Positions 33,914 to 44,616 of a DNA stretch of 64,000 nt are shown piece by piece. Each line of letters starts with the position of its first letter. The stretch's first letter is position 1. Made by a program: the position numbers and the translations under genes. The stretch is from Profundibacter amoris. Its GTDB lineage: Bacteria > Pseudomonadota > Alphaproteobacteria > Rhodobacterales > Rhodobacteraceae. The stretch is from positions 2,618,001-2,682,000 of the forward strand of contig NZ_CP032125.1 of NCBI RefSeq assembly GCF_003544895.1, in the 5' to 3' direction. The notes below the pieces were generated by a model. It was not told the origin of the DNA. It did no database searches and was given only the letters and a program-made list of their open reading frames with translations.

Positions 33914-33987
33914 GGTGTTAGCCTAGGCAATTACCAAAGACGGGCCAATGACACTTCATTCAGGATAACAACACTGTGACGCCAAAT

Positions 33988-34018
33988 GAAAAAGGGCCGC
34001 CCGACAGACAGCCCTTTC
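33988..34018 (-). terminator. Terminator of groES-groEL
   Basis: On the minus strand AAAGGGC (34017-34011) and GCCCTTTTT (33997-33989) form a stem over a 13-base loop, followed by T residues. It lies about 100 bases after the groEL stop codon. Confidence 0.65.
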
Positions 34019-34117
34019 TAATGTTTTTTGACGTCAGCGCAGCGGCTCTCGGCATTTGGCCCATGGGCCAAACACCTGTCGCCTGTCCGGTCAAAATCCC
34101 AGCGGGATTTAGACCGT

Positions 34118-35767
<1,650 letters not shown>

Positions 35768-35809
35768 CTAGCTCCTTAAAATTCTGTTATCGGGAATCTG
35801 CGGTATCGT

Positions 35810-36097
35810 TCAGGACAAAAGGCCCATGATATCGCTTTCCTTCATGATCAGCAGCTCTTCGCCGTCGATCAGGACTTCGGTGCCGGACCATTTGCCGAAC
35901 AGAACCTTGTCACCAGCCTTAACAGCCATCGGGATCAGTTCGCCGCTGTCTTTGCGGGCGCCTTCGCCACAGGCGATCACTTCGCCCTCGGCAGGTTTTT
36001 CTTTTGCGCTGTCAGGGATAATCAGGCCGCCAGCAGTTTTTTCGTCGCCTTCAATGCGACGAACCAATACGCGGTCGTGAAGTGGTGTAAATGCCAT
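35810..36097 (-). CDS. groES: Co-chaperonin GroES
   Basis: A 95-residue Gro[29 protein letters not shown] at the N-terminus holds the mobile loop that binds GroEL, and [33 protein letters not shown] completes the family pattern. It caps the GroEL ring. It is first in the operon; a CIRCE element and a sigma-70-like promoter lie just upstream. Confidence 0.98.
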   Translation of the reverse strand: MAFTPLHDRVLVRRIEGDEKTAGGLIIPDSAKEKPAEGEVIACGEGARKDSGELIPMAVKAGDKVLFGKWSGTEVLIDGEELLIMKESDIMGLLS

Positions 36098-36133
36098 CTC
36101 GGAACGCTCCTTGTTCGAGTTTCAGTTCAAGTG

Positions 36134-36160
36134 TTATCACTCTACTTGATCGAGTGCTAA
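36134..36160 (-). promoter_or_regulatory. CIRCE operator (HrcA binding site)
   Basis: On the minus strand TTAGCACTC-N9-GAGTGATAA agrees with the CIRCE consensus TTAGCACTC-N9-GAGTGCTAA at 17 of 18 positions. It lies 36 bases before the groES start, downstream of the promoter, where HrcA represses at normal temperature. Confidence 0.95.
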
Positions 36161-36165
36161 CAAAG

Positions 36166-36194
36166 GATTTAGGAGCGCGGGCGATAGGAGTCAA
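36166..36194 (-). promoter_or_regulatory. Sigma-70-type promoter of groESL
   Basis: On the minus strand TTGACT (36194-36189), a 17-base spacer and TAAATC (36171-36166) form a promoter whose start would fall inside or at the edge of the CIRCE element, the usual CIRCE-promoter arrangement. Confidence 0.6.
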
Positions 36195-36219
36195 CAGGGG
36201 GGCTGCGAATAATCCGACA

Positions 36220-37029
36220 CTATCCGTCAAGTTTTTCAAAAAACTGCGACAAAGCGGCATTAACCGCCTCAGGCGCATCAATGGTCGAGACATGCCCGCC
36301 CTTCGGCACCATCACAAATTCCGACCCCTTGATCGCCGCGTGCATCCGTTCGGATTTGGCCGGAACGGTGGCTGTGTCCTCGTCCCCTACCACAATCAGG
36401 GTCGGGGTGGTGATCTCGCCCAGACGCTCGTAAACGCCTTCGCGTTCGATCACACCGCTGACGGCCTTGGCCATGCCCTTGCGGTTTGGCACCTTACCCA
36501 GAAACGCCGCCCAACGGTCACGCAGGGCCTTGCGCGCGGGATCGTTCAGAAAGGTCTGGCTGAACATGATCGGCATCACCGATTTCACCACCGGCTTGCT
36601 GCCGAACCAGCGCAGCACAAAATTCAGGAATTTGTATTTGCCACGGTTTTCCTGTGGCTCGGGGTCGGCGCTGCTGTCCAGCACCGCGATTGAACGCACC
36701 AGTTCGGGATAGTTCAACGCCATCCGCAACGCCACAAATCCGCCCATCGACAGGCCGACGAAATGGCATCCCTTGACCCCCAGCGATTTGATCAGCGCAG
36801 CGGCGTCATCAGTCAGGGTGTCCATGTCGTATTCCCCGGGCGGGCAATCGCTCTGGCCCTGCCCGCGGTGGTCATAGGCAATGCAGCGGTATTCGTCCTT
36901 GAAATGGGCGATCTGGTCCTCGAACATTTCGGTGGAAAACAGCAACCCGTGCGAAAACACGATCGCCACATCCCCGCTGCCGGTATCGGTGTAATGCAAC
37001 CTTGTTCCGTTTACCTCTGCATATGGCAT
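36220..37029 (-). CDS. Alpha/beta hydrolase (3-oxoadipate enol-lactonase-like)
   Basis: A 269-residue cytoplasmic hydrolase. AIVFSHGLLFSTEMF gives the oxyanion HG, CIAYDHRGQGQSDCP follows, the nucleophile elbow is FVGLSMGGFVALRMA, and Asp in VVGDEDTATVP with His in PKGGHVSTIDAP complete the triad. The pattern resembles PcaD-type lactonases and haloalkane-dehalogenase-like esterases; no pca genes are near. The ATG at 37029 has GAGGGGAAG upstream; an in-frame start 20 codons earlier is less likely. Confidence 0.8.
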   Translation of the reverse strand: MPYAEVNGTRLHYTDTGSGDVAIVFSHGLLFSTEMFEDQIAHFKDEYRCIAYDHRGQGQSDCPPGEYDMDTLTDDAAALIKSLGVKGCHFVGLSMGGFVALRMALNYPELVRSIAVLDSSADPEPQENRGKYKFLNFVLRWFGSKPVVKSVMPIMFSQTFLNDPARKALRDRWAAFLGKVPNRKGMAKAVSGVIEREGVYERLGEITTPTLIVVGDEDTATVPAKSERMHAAIKGSEFVMVPKGGHVSTIDAPEAVNAALSQFFEKLDG

Positions 37030-37154
37030 AACTTCCCCTCGCTCTAGCAATGTCAGGGCAACCTTATCACAACACACGGGGTTTTCCATCTATGCCCCAT
37101 TGATTTTCCGCGCCGTAACAATACCTTTAGCTGACATCACCAACGGAGCCATAA

Positions 37155-38144
37155 ATGCGCCTGATCCTGTCTTTAATCCTGTCCCTGCTGGCGCTGCCCG
37201 CTACAGCCCAATGCGTGGGTGAAAACCTGCTGGAAACCATGGGCACCCAGGACCGCGCCACACTTGATGCCGCTATCGCCGCCAACCCCTACCCCGAAGG
37301 CAACCTCTGGCTGGCGACAAAGGGCAACAGCAGGATCCACATTCTGGGCACCATGCACCTGAGTGACGACCGTCTTGACCCCTATCTGAAACCTTTCTGG
37401 GAAATTGCCGACAACGCCGACCTGATCCTGCTGGAAGGCACCCGCGAAACGCTGGAACAGCAAAAACAGCGCATGATAAAAGACCCATCCGTGATGTTCA
37501 TCACCGATGGTCCCACCCTGCCCGAGCGCCTGCCCGAGGACGAATGGCAAGCCCTGGTCAAAGAACTGTCCACCCGCGGCATCCCCGGTTTTATGGCCTC
37601 GAAAATGCAGCCGTGGTATGTGTCATTGATGCTGTCGATCCCGCCATGCGCCCTGGCAGGTATGGCGGAACAAAACGGCGTGGATCACCGCATTATGGAT
37701 TATGCCGACCGCCACAACATCCCCAGCCGCGCGCTGGAACCCTATGACATCGTGTTCTCTTTGTTTGGCGATGATAGTCCCGAACAGGAACTGGACAACA
37801 TCCGCCTTGCACTGGCTGGCGCCAAAAACGGGGAGGCCATGATCTCGACCCTGATCGAAGCCTACCTGTCCGGCCAGCACCGCGCCATCTGGGAGCTGAA
37901 CCGGTATCAGATGCGGCAGGACTCCGGCCTGTCCGAAGCCGAGGCCGACAGGCTGGTTGCGGAAATGGAAGGCCCGATGCTGAATGACCGCAACGCCAAC
38001 TGGATGGATGTGATCCTGCCGGCTGCCGCCGAAACAGACAACATCATCGTTGCCGTCGGCGCCGCGCATTTGTCAGGCGAAAAGGGGCTGCTCTATCTGC
38101 TGGAACAATCAGGTTACACCCTGACCCGTGTTGACGGGTTTTAG
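37155..38144 (+). CDS. TraB/GumN family protein (secreted)
   Basis: A 329-residue protein with a signal peptide (MRLILSLILSLLALPATAQ). The mature part is of the TraB/GumN (erythromycin-esterase-related, Tiki-like) fold: IHILGTMHLSDDRLD with the GTMH metal motif, LEGTRETLEQ, and the late AVGAAHLSGEKGLLYLLEQSGY motif. Relatives are metal-dependent peptidases or of unknown function. The 3' end overlaps the convergent DUF2161 gene by 36 bases. Confidence 0.82.
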   Translation: MRLILSLILSLLALPATAQCVGENLLETMGTQDRATLDAAIAANPYPEGNLWLATKGNSRIHILGTMHLSDDRLDPYLKPFWEIADNADLILLEGTRETLEQQKQRMIKDPSVMFITDGPTLPERLPEDEWQALVKELSTRGIPGFMASKMQPWYVSLMLSIPPCALAGMAEQNGVDHRIMDYADRHNIPSRALEPYDIVFSLFGDDSPEQELDNIRLALAGAKNGEAMISTLIEAYLSGQHRAIWELNRYQMRQDSGLSEAEADRLVAEMEGPMLNDRNANWMDVILPAAAETDNIIVAVGAAHLSGEKGLLYLLEQSGYTLTRVDGF

Positions 38145-38801
38145 CGGCGCAACCCGCCCGTAATTCGCCAGCGCCTGCACCCCTTTTGGGGTCAGCATAT
38201 AGATGCCCTTTTCCACCCGCTCGAACCAGCCGTAATGATCATCGGCCATGATACGCGTGGCCTTGGGCACGCCTGCCCCCCTGGCCACCACAGCCCCTTT
38301 GCTGGCCCCCTCGTTCTCCAGAAACGTGGCACAGCGCAGCGCGTCCTGCCGGTAGGACGTTATAATCCCCACCCGCGTCGCTCCGCCTGCATTGGGGTCG
38401 CCCACCCGCCGCGCAAATTCGCGCAGCAGACGTGTTTTGCGCGCGGGCACCTTGCGGGGGCGATAGGGGGAGGGGTCGGCCAGCACCTCGACATAGCCAT
38501 CGCGCAGGCGCACCGTCATCAATCCCAGCCCCAGACGGCGGCAGAGCGACAGGTTTTCCTTCATCCCCTTCAACCCGTACGGCACCGCCAGATAAACCGC
38601 ATCACTCACCCCCTGCCGCGCGATCCCCTGATGCAGCAGGGCCAGTGAAAACCCCAGTTTCAGCTCGACTAGAACCGGATCCTCCTGCCCGCGCACGGCC
38701 ATCACATCCACCGCGCCGACTTCGCCCTTCACCTCGTATCCCTGCCCTTCCAGATAGGTTTTGACAGGGGGGTAAAGATCGGTCTCGCGGGGTTTGGCCA
38801 T
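38109..38801 (-). CDS. DUF2161 family protein, PD-(D/E)xK nuclease-like
   Basis: A 230-residue protein. The N-terminal half has GEVGAVDVMAVRGQEDPVLVELKLGFS, where Asp and the E-x-K of VELK fit a PD-(D/E)xK endonuclease-like core. The C-terminal half includes RPRKVPARKTRLLREF and a winged-helix-like end (YGWFERVEKGIYMLTPKGVQAL). The family is annotated as a putative phosphodiesterase but has no assigned reaction. The ATG at 38801 was chosen because MAKPRETDLYPPVKTYLEGQG is the family start. It overlaps the TraB gene tail to tail. Confidence 0.72.
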   Translation of the reverse strand: MAKPRETDLYPPVKTYLEGQGYEVKGEVGAVDVMAVRGQEDPVLVELKLGFSLALLHQGIARQGVSDAVYLAVPYGLKGMKENLSLCRRLGLGLMTVRLRDGYVEVLADPSPYRPRKVPARKTRLLREFARRVGDPNAGGATRVGIITSYRQDALRCATFLENEGASKGAVVARGAGVPKATRIMADDHYGWFERVEKGIYMLTPKGVQALANYGRVAPLKPVNTGQGVT

Positions 38802-38918
38802 TGTCGTCCTGTTCCTGTTGTTGACCACAGGTTAGCGGCCCACCCAACGGGTGACAACCACCCCCATCCCCCCTATAAGAACGCCAAACCGACTCCCCTG
38901 CTTATATGGATGCAATAC

Positions 38919-39839
38919 ATGATCAAAATCTTCGGCCACACCGCCCCCGACACCGATGCCACCTGTTCCGCCCTGATCTGGGCCTGGTATCTGAACGAAA
39001 TCGCCAAGAAACCCGCCAAGGCCTGTGTGCTGGGCGAACCCAATACCGAAGCCGCCTTTGTGCTGGAACGCTGGGGCTTTGAAACGCCCGAGCTCCTGAC
39101 CGACCTTGAGGATGGCGAAAAAGTGGTGATCGTTGACACCAACAACCCCGCCGAACTGCCGGCCAACATCGGCAATGCCGATATACGCCAGATCATCGAC
39201 CACCACCTGTTGTGTGGCGGGCTGACCACCAAAGGGCCGATCAACGTCACAATCCGCCCTGTCGCCGCCACCGCCACCGTGATGTACGGCATCATGCGCG
39301 AACCCGCGCTGGAGCAGATGCCCGACAATATCAAAGGGCTGGTGCTGTCCTGCATCCTGTCAGACACGCTGGAATTCCGCTCGCCCACCACCACCCCGCG
39401 CGATGTGTCACTGGCGCACCATCTGGCCAAGGATCTGGGACTGGACACCAAAGAATACGCCGCCGAAATGTTCGCCGCCAAATCCGACATCTCGCATTTC
39501 TCGGATGCCGAACTGCTGCGGCTGGACTCCAAGGTGTTCGAAGTGGACAACACCAAATTCCGCGTCTCGGTGCTGGAAACCACTTCACCGCAAACCGTGA
39601 TGTCGCGCAAGGCCAGCCTGATGGACAGCATGGCCGCTGTTGCCAAGGAAGATGGCGTCGATCAGGTGCTTTTGTTCATCGTCGACATCCTGAACGAAGC
39701 CTCGACCCTGCTGATCCCCAATGACGCGGTGAAATCGGTTGCCGAAAAATCATTTGGCGTCACAGTCGATGGCGACACCGTTCTGCTGCCCGGCGTTGTC
39801 AGCCGCAAAAAGCAGATCATTCCGAACCTCAAGGCATAA
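38919..39839 (+). CDS. ppaC: Manganese-dependent inorganic pyrophosphatase
   Basis: A 306-residue family II pyrophosphatase of the DHH superfamily. IFGHTAPDTDATCSALIWAW gives metal ligands His7, Asp11 and Asp13; VIVDTNNP and IIDHHLL (the DHH) follow, and the C-terminal DHHA2 domain contains the SRKKQIIPNL end with the substrate-binding RKKQ. It hydrolyses pyrophosphate. An ATG three codons upstream (38910) is also possible. A hairpin region follows before the HAD gene. Confidence 0.92.
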   Translation: MIKIFGHTAPDTDATCSALIWAWYLNEIAKKPAKACVLGEPNTEAAFVLERWGFETPELLTDLEDGEKVVIVDTNNPAELPANIGNADIRQIIDHHLLCGGLTTKGPINVTIRPVAATATVMYGIMREPALEQMPDNIKGLVLSCILSDTLEFRSPTTTPRDVSLAHHLAKDLGLDTKEYAAEMFAAKSDISHFSDAELLRLDSKVFEVDNTKFRVSVLETTSPQTVMSRKASLMDSMAAVAKEDGVDQVLLFIVDILNEASTLLIPNDAVKSVAEKSFGVTVDGDTVLLPGVVSRKKQIIPNLKA

Positions 39840-39855
39840 GACCAAGAAACAAAGC

Positions 39856-39899
39856 AAAGGGCGCGACCAGCGTCCTTTTCCGTTTATCTAAAAGGACGC
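39856..39899 (+). promoter_or_regulatory. Two mutually exclusive hairpins between ppaC and the HAD gene
   Basis: AAAGGGCGC (39856-39864) can pair with GCGTCCTTT (39870-39878), one wobble, to give a terminator-like stem ending in TTTT. The same GCGTCCTTTT (39870-39879) is a perfect ten-base complement of AAAAGGACGC (39890-39899), which contains the AAAAGG ribosome site of the next gene (ATG at 39903). Forming one stem excludes the other. Confidence 0.55.
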
Positions 39900-39902
39900 C
39901 GC

Positions 39903-40787
39903 ATGACCCGGATCATCACCGCGCTTAGCGAAATATCCAGCCAATATGACGCCCTGTTCGTCGATCTGTGGGGCTGTTTGCATGATGGCGTCAACGCCTT
40001 CCCCGATGCTGTTGCCGCCCTGCAAGCCTATCGCAAAACGGGTGGCAAGGTGGTGTTGCTGACCAACGCGCCGCGCTCGCGCACCTCGGTGCAGCAACAG
40101 ATCGAGGGCATGGGCGTGCCGGATGATTGCTGGGATACCATCGCCAGTTCCGGCGACAGTGCCCGCGCGGCGATGTTCCGCGGCGTGGTCGGGGAAAAGG
40201 TCTGGTACATCGGCCCCGATTCCGACCTGTCGTTCTTTGATCCGATCCACATCGTCGAAAACCCCGTCAACATCCAGCGCGTGCCGCTGGAACAGGCCGA
40301 GGGCATCGTCTGTGTCGGCCCGTTCGATCCGCACGCCGACCCTTCGGTGATGCGCCCCGAATTCCTGCTGGCCAAACAGAAGGGCCTGAAACTGCTTTGT
40401 GCCAACCCCGACATTGTGGTCGATCGTGGTGGCGTGCGCGAATACTGCGCCGGTGCCTTGGCCGCGCTTTATACGGAAATGGGCGGGGAAAGCCTCTATA
40501 CCGGCAAACCGCATCCGCCGATCTATGATCTGGCCCGCAACCGCCTGAACGAACTGGGCAGCACGATCCCCGACAGTAAAATCCTTTGCATCGGTGATGG
40601 CATTGGCACCGATATCAAGGGCGCAATGGGCGAAGACCTTGACGCGCTGTTCATTTCCGGCGGGCTGGCCGCCAGCGAAACCGGTACCGGCCCCGCCCCC
40701 GATGGCCAACCCGAACCGGACGCCCTGACCGCCTTTCTGGACAAGGCAATGACCACCACCCGCTATGCAATGGGCTATTTGCGTTAG
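39903..40787 (+). CDS. HAD-superfamily hydrolase, TIGR01459 type
   Basis: A 294-residue class IIA HAD phosphatase. Motif I is FVDLWGCLHDG with nucleophile Asp21, motif II is VVLLTNAPRS, a capping domain follows, and motif III/IV is ILCIGDGIGTDIKGAMGEDLDALFISGG. This subgroup is found mainly in alphaproteobacteria and its substrate is unknown; relatives act on sugar or nucleotide phosphates. A MaoC-like gene follows nine bases later. Its ribosome site can be hidden in a leader hairpin (see 39856-39899). Confidence 0.85.
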   Translation: MTRIITALSEISSQYDALFVDLWGCLHDGVNAFPDAVAALQAYRKTGGKVVLLTNAPRSRTSVQQQIEGMGVPDDCWDTIASSGDSARAAMFRGVVGEKVWYIGPDSDLSFFDPIHIVENPVNIQRVPLEQAEGIVCVGPFDPHADPSVMRPEFLLAKQKGLKLLCANPDIVVDRGGVREYCAGALAALYTEMGGESLYTGKPHPPIYDLARNRLNELGSTIPDSKILCIGDGIGTDIKGAMGEDLDALFISGGLAASETGTGPAPDGQPEPDALTAFLDKAMTTTRYAMGYLR

Positions 40788-40795
40788 GATCCCCC

Positions 40796-41236
40796 ATGAC
40801 CAACAGTGAAATCGGCACCATCTTTCTGGAAGACCTTGAAACGGGGATGTCCCGTTCGATCACCAAGGTGATTGACGAGCACGCAATCAACCTGTTTGCC
40901 GAGGTCAGCGAAGATCGCAACCCGCTGCATCTGGACGAGGACGCCGGCGCCGCCTCGATATTCAAAACCCGCATCGCCCACGGGATGCTGTCGGCCGGTC
41001 TGTTTTCCGCCCTGATTGGCGAACGCCTGCCCGGCCACGGCTCGATCTACATGTCGCAAAACCTGCGCTTTACCGCCCCCGTGCGCATTGGTGAAACCGT
41101 CACCGCCACCGTCACGGTCACCAATATCATCCCCGAAAAACGCCGCGTCGCGCTAGAATGTGTGGCTAAGGTGGGCGATACGGTGGTGATCACCGGCGAT
41201 GCCCTTGTGCTTGCCCCCAGCCGCGCCAAAGGTTAG
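40796..41236 (+). CDS. MaoC-family dehydratase ((R)-specific enoyl-CoA hydratase-like)
   Basis: A 146-residue single hot-dog domain. The hydratase motif is present as EDRNPLHLDEDAGAASIFKTRIAHGML, with Asp40 and His45 as the catalytic pair and the conserved RIAHGML. It hydrates trans-2-enoyl-CoA to (R)-3-hydroxyacyl-CoA, which in PHB-forming bacteria supplies PHA synthase. It ends eight bases before ribF on the same strand. Confidence 0.87.
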   Translation: MTNSEIGTIFLEDLETGMSRSITKVIDEHAINLFAEVSEDRNPLHLDEDAGAASIFKTRIAHGMLSAGLFSALIGERLPGHGSIYMSQNLRFTAPVRIGETVTATVTVTNIIPEKRRVALECVAKVGDTVVITGDALVLAPSRAKG

Positions 41237-41243
41237 CCAAAAC

Positions 41244-42185
41244 ATGCAAATCATCCGCGATTACCAGTTTGTCGACCCACACGACCGTGGCGCCAGCGCC
41301 GCGATCGGCAATTTTGACGGGGTGCATCTGGGCCATCAGGCGGTGATCGACATCGCCCGCAAAAAGGCCGTGGAACTGGACGCGCCCTTGGGTGTTCTGA
41401 CCTTCGAGCCACACCCGCGGCAGTATTTCGCCCCCGACGCCCCCGCGTTCCGGTTGATGAGCGCCGAAACCCGTGCCAACCGGTTGCAAAAGCTGGGTGT
41501 CGAAAAACTGTATGAGCTCAGCTTCAACGACACCCTGTCGCAGCTAACGGCCGAAGAATTTGCACGCGATGTGATCCGGGACGGGCTTGGCCTGAAACAC
41601 GTTGTGATCGGGGCCGATTTCCATTTTGGCAAAGGACGCAGCGGCAATGCCGAAATTCTGGCCGGGTTCGGCAAGGAAATGGGCTTTGGCGTGACCATCG
41701 CCAATCTGGTCAAGGTGGCGGACGGGCAGGAAATATCCTCGACCGCGATCCGGCAGGCCCTGTCCGAAGGCCGCCCCGACGATGCCGCCAAAATGCTGGG
41801 CCACTGGCACCGGATTGACGGCGAGGTGATCCGCGGCGACCAGCGCGGCCGTTTGCTGGGCTTTCCCACGGCCAACATGTCGATCACCGGCCTGCACCCG
41901 CCCAAATTCGGCGTTTACGTTGTGAAAATCGACGTTCTGACCGGCCCGTTCGCGGGTAGCTATAATGGCGCCGCCAGCATGGGCACCCGCCCGATGTTCG
42001 GTGAAAACCTGCCCAATCTGGAGACCTATATCTTTGATTTCAAGGGCGATATTTACGGCGCCCATGTTTCGGTCGCCCTGGTCGAATACCTGCGCCCCGA
42101 GGCAAAATTCGACTCTGTCGATGCGCTGATCGCCCAGATGAACGCCGACTGCGATCAGGCACGCCAAATCCTTGCCAATGTCTGA
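41244..42185 (+). CDS. ribF: Bifunctional riboflavin kinase/FAD synthetase
   Basis: A 313-residue enzyme. The N-terminal FAD synthetase (FMN adenylyltransferase) domain has AIGNFDGVHLGHQAV and SSTAIRQALSEG; the C-terminal riboflavin kinase domain has GRLLGFPTANMSI, the YNGAASMGTRPMF segment and YLRPEAKFDSVDALIAQM. It makes FMN and FAD from riboflavin, needed by the several flavoproteins in this window. The stop overlaps the next gene by eight bases. Confidence 0.94.
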   Translation: MQIIRDYQFVDPHDRGASAAIGNFDGVHLGHQAVIDIARKKAVELDAPLGVLTFEPHPRQYFAPDAPAFRLMSAETRANRLQKLGVEKLYELSFNDTLSQLTAEEFARDVIRDGLGLKHVVIGADFHFGKGRSGNAEILAGFGKEMGFGVTIANLVKVADGQEISSTAIRQALSEGRPDDAAKMLGHWHRIDGEVIRGDQRGRLLGFPTANMSITGLHPPKFGVYVVKIDVLTGPFAGSYNGAASMGTRPMFGENLPNLETYIFDFKGDIYGAHVSVALVEYLRPEAKFDSVDALIAQMNADCDQARQILANV

Positions 42186-42648
42186 CGATCCAATCAAACG
42201 CGACGGTTTGCGCGACCGGTTCTGGGAAAAGGTACCGCTGAAAAACCTTGCCCCCAAGGAATGGGAAGCGCTGTGCGACGGCTGCGGCAAATGCTGTCTG
42301 AACAAACTGGAAGACCCCGACACCGGCGAGGTCGCCTTCACCCGCGTGGCGTGTCGTCTGCTGGACAATGAAACATGCCGCTGCGGCCAATATGACATCC
42401 GCCTGCAATTCGTGCCCGAATGCGTGCATTTGACGCCGCAAAACATCAGCAAAGTGGCCTACTGGATGCCCTCAACCTGCGCCTACCGGCTGGTTTACGA
42501 GGGCAAACCGCTATACGACTGGCACCCGCTGATATCGGGCACCGCGCAAACGGTGCATGACGCAGGCCAATCCGTGCGCGGCTGGACCGTGCCGGAATTC
42601 GAAGTGCCCGAAGAAGAATGGGAAGACCATATAATCGAGGATCTTTAG
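42178..42648 (+). CDS. YcgN / UPF0260 cysteine-cluster protein
   Basis: A 156-residue protein. The cysteine cluster CDGCGKCCLNKLED near residue 34, then VACRLLDNETCRCGQY and FVPECVHLTP, gives the eight cysteines typical of YcgN (CxxCxxCC type zinc or iron-sulfur family). Function unknown. The ATG at 42178 overlaps the ribF stop, and the threonine aldolase gene begins two bases after the stop, so the run of genes is likely one operon. Confidence 0.87.
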   Translation: MSDDPIKRDGLRDRFWEKVPLKNLAPKEWEALCDGCGKCCLNKLEDPDTGEVAFTRVACRLLDNETCRCGQYDIRLQFVPECVHLTPQNISKVAYWMPSTCAYRLVYEGKPLYDWHPLISGTAQTVHDAGQSVRGWTVPEFEVPEEEWEDHIIEDL

Positions 42649-42649
42649 T

Positions 42650-43699
42650 ATGTTTTTTGCTTCTGACAACACCGGCCCCGTCCACCCCGCAATCATGGAT
42701 GCGCTGACCCTTGCCAACGCGGGCTATGCCATGCCCTACGGCGCGGACGCGATGATGGACAAGGTGCGCGAACAAATCCGCGAGGTGTTCGAGGCGCCCG
42801 AGGCCGCCGTCTATCTGGTCTCGACCGGCACCGCCGCCAATTCGCTGATCCTTGCCACGCTGGCACAGCCCTGGGACACCATCTTCTGCTCGCCCGTCGC
42901 CCATATCCACGAGGACGAATGCAACGCGCCCGAGTTTTTCACCGGCGGGGCGAAACTGACACTGGTCAATGCCCCCAATGCCAAAATCAACCCCGACAAG
43001 CTGCGCCGTAAAATCGAGGCTGAAGAAACCCGCGGCGTCCACGGTCCGCAACGCGGCCCGCTGTCGATCACGCAAGTGACCGAACGCGGCACGGTTTACA
43101 CGGTCGAGGAAATCACCACCCTGTGCGGGATCGCCAAATCTTACGGTATGCCCACCCATCTGGACGGTGCACGTTTTGCCAATGCGCTGGTGACGCTGGG
43201 CTGCACGCCGGCGGAAATGACGTGGAAGGCGGGCATTGATGCGGTCAGCTTTGGCGGCACCAAAAACGGCTGTATGGGGGTCGAGGCGGTGATCTTCTTT
43301 GACCCAAAACACGCGTGGGAGTTTGAATTGCGCCGCAAGCGGGGGGCGCATCTGCCCTCGAAAAACCGCTATCTGGCGGCGCAGATGTCGGCCTATCTGA
43401 CCAGCAACCTGTGGCTGGAAACCGCCCGCGCCGCCAATGCCGCCACCGCGCGGCTGGCCGAAGGTGTGAAGCAAACCGAGGGCGCGGCGTTTCTGTATGA
43501 ACCACAGGCCAACATCATCTTTGCCGGCTGGCCCCGCGCCGCGCACCAGCGGCTGCATGACGCGGGCGCGCAATATCACATCATGGAAGGGCAGCTCGAG
43601 GGCGACAACCCCGACGAGATCCTGACCGCGCGTCTGGTCTGTGACTGGTCTGCCAGTGATGAAAACATCGACCAGTTTCTGGCGCTGCTTAAAGGTTAA
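42650..43699 (+). CDS. ltaE: Low-specificity L-threonine aldolase-type PLP enzyme
   Basis: A 349-residue fold-type I PLP enzyme. The N-terminus MFFASDNTGPVHPAIMDAL is typical, the substrate-binding YLVSTGTAANSLIL follows, and the PLP lysine lies in AVSFGGTKNGCMGVEAVIF. It cleaves L-threonine or L-allo-threonine to glycine and acetaldehyde; related beta-eliminating lyases cannot be fully excluded. The 3' end overlaps the convergent hydrolase gene by 11 bases. Confidence 0.88.
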   Translation: MFFASDNTGPVHPAIMDALTLANAGYAMPYGADAMMDKVREQIREVFEAPEAAVYLVSTGTAANSLILATLAQPWDTIFCSPVAHIHEDECNAPEFFTGGAKLTLVNAPNAKINPDKLRRKIEAEETRGVHGPQRGPLSITQVTERGTVYTVEEITTLCGIAKSYGMPTHLDGARFANALVTLGCTPAEMTWKAGIDAVSFGGTKNGCMGVEAVIFFDPKHAWEFELRRKRGAHLPSKNRYLAAQMSAYLTSNLWLETARAANAATARLAEGVKQTEGAAFLYEPQANIIFAGWPRAAHQRLHDAGAQYHIMEGQLEGDNPDEILTARLVCDWSASDENIDQFLALLKG

Positions 43700-44459
43700 G
43701 AAAACCGCCGATCGCCTGCGCAACCTCTTTGGCATGGGTGATCGGCACCATATGCCCCGCCCCTTTGATGCTGACCCGCGTCGCATCGGGCAACCGTTCG
43801 GCCAAAGCCCCGTTGATAGCATTTATAATTGCAGGTGACTGGTCCCCCTCGATCAAAAGCACCGGACAGGTAATCGCCTCGATTTTCCCGTCCGCAACCA
43901 CACCCGCATTGTCATGATACAAGGCCCCCTCAGTGGCCGGAATCAATCCGATCCGGTCCACAAAGGACTGGCGCAACGCGGCGGGCAAATCCTGCCACGC
44001 CGCCCCCGTGCCCCACAGGTCGGTGAACATCCTTGCCGCATCTTCATTCCGCCCCGCTTCGATTGCTTCGGCAAAGGGCGCAACGGCTTCCTCAAACACG
44101 GCATAGGCATCCAAGCCCTTGGCCGCCGCAAAGAACACCGGCTCGATCAAAACCAGCGCGCGCACCAGTTCCGGTCGCTCAACAGCCAGCCGCAGCGCAA
44201 CGGTCGCCCCCAGCGAGTGACCGATCAGGTGCACCGGTTCCTCCAGCGCGCCTACAGCCGCGTCCCTGCAAACTGCATGATAATCCCCCTGCCTGTCCCA
44301 ATCCCGACTGCGCCCGTGGCCGGGGAAATCAATCCCCGACATTGACAGATCATCCGCCAGATGCCCCGCCACCCCGCGCCATGCGTCCGAACTGGCCAAC
44401 GAACAATGCAGCAGCAGCGCCCTCTGGTCCCCCCTGCCCCAATGCTGCATGTAAACCAT
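43689..44459 (-). CDS. Alpha/beta hydrolase
   Basis: A 256-residue hydrolase. Oxyanion region [36 protein letters not shown], nucleophile elbow [16 protein letters not shown], Asp in [14 protein letters not shown], and His in [17 protein letters not shown] form a complete triad pattern. The substrate is unknown; it resembles esterases and lactonases of the MenH/PcaD-like type. It is convergent with the threonine aldolase gene. Confidence 0.8.
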   Translation of the reverse strand: MVYMQHWGRGDQRALLLHCSLASSDAWRGVAGHLADDLSMSGIDFPGHGRSRDWDRQGDYHAVCRDAAVGALEEPVHLIGHSLGATVALRLAVERPELVRALVLIEPVFFAAAKGLDAYAVFEEAVAPFAEAIEAGRNEDAARMFTDLWGTGAAWQDLPAALRQSFVDRIGLIPATEGALYHDNAGVVADGKIEAITCPVLLIEGDQSPAIINAINGALAERLPDATRVSIKGAGHMVPITHAKEVAQAIGGFLNL

Positions 44460-44616
44460 ATTTCCTCCGTTACATAAAAACAGCAGGGCATGTAAGAAAC
44501 CCTGCTTTTCGCCCGTTGGCTGCTGCTCTTTTCCTTCCCCGAATCCTAGTCAGGTGTTAAGCGGTGTCAACGATACGATTCTGTTACATCGCGATGCATA
44601 CGGGAGGCCCACTGTT

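Noticed and set aside
37155-37215. Lipobox in the TraB/GumN protein (PATAQC)
   Set aside because: Gln at -1 does not fit the lipobox, which needs Gly, Ala or Ser before the cysteine; an ordinary signal peptide is more likely.
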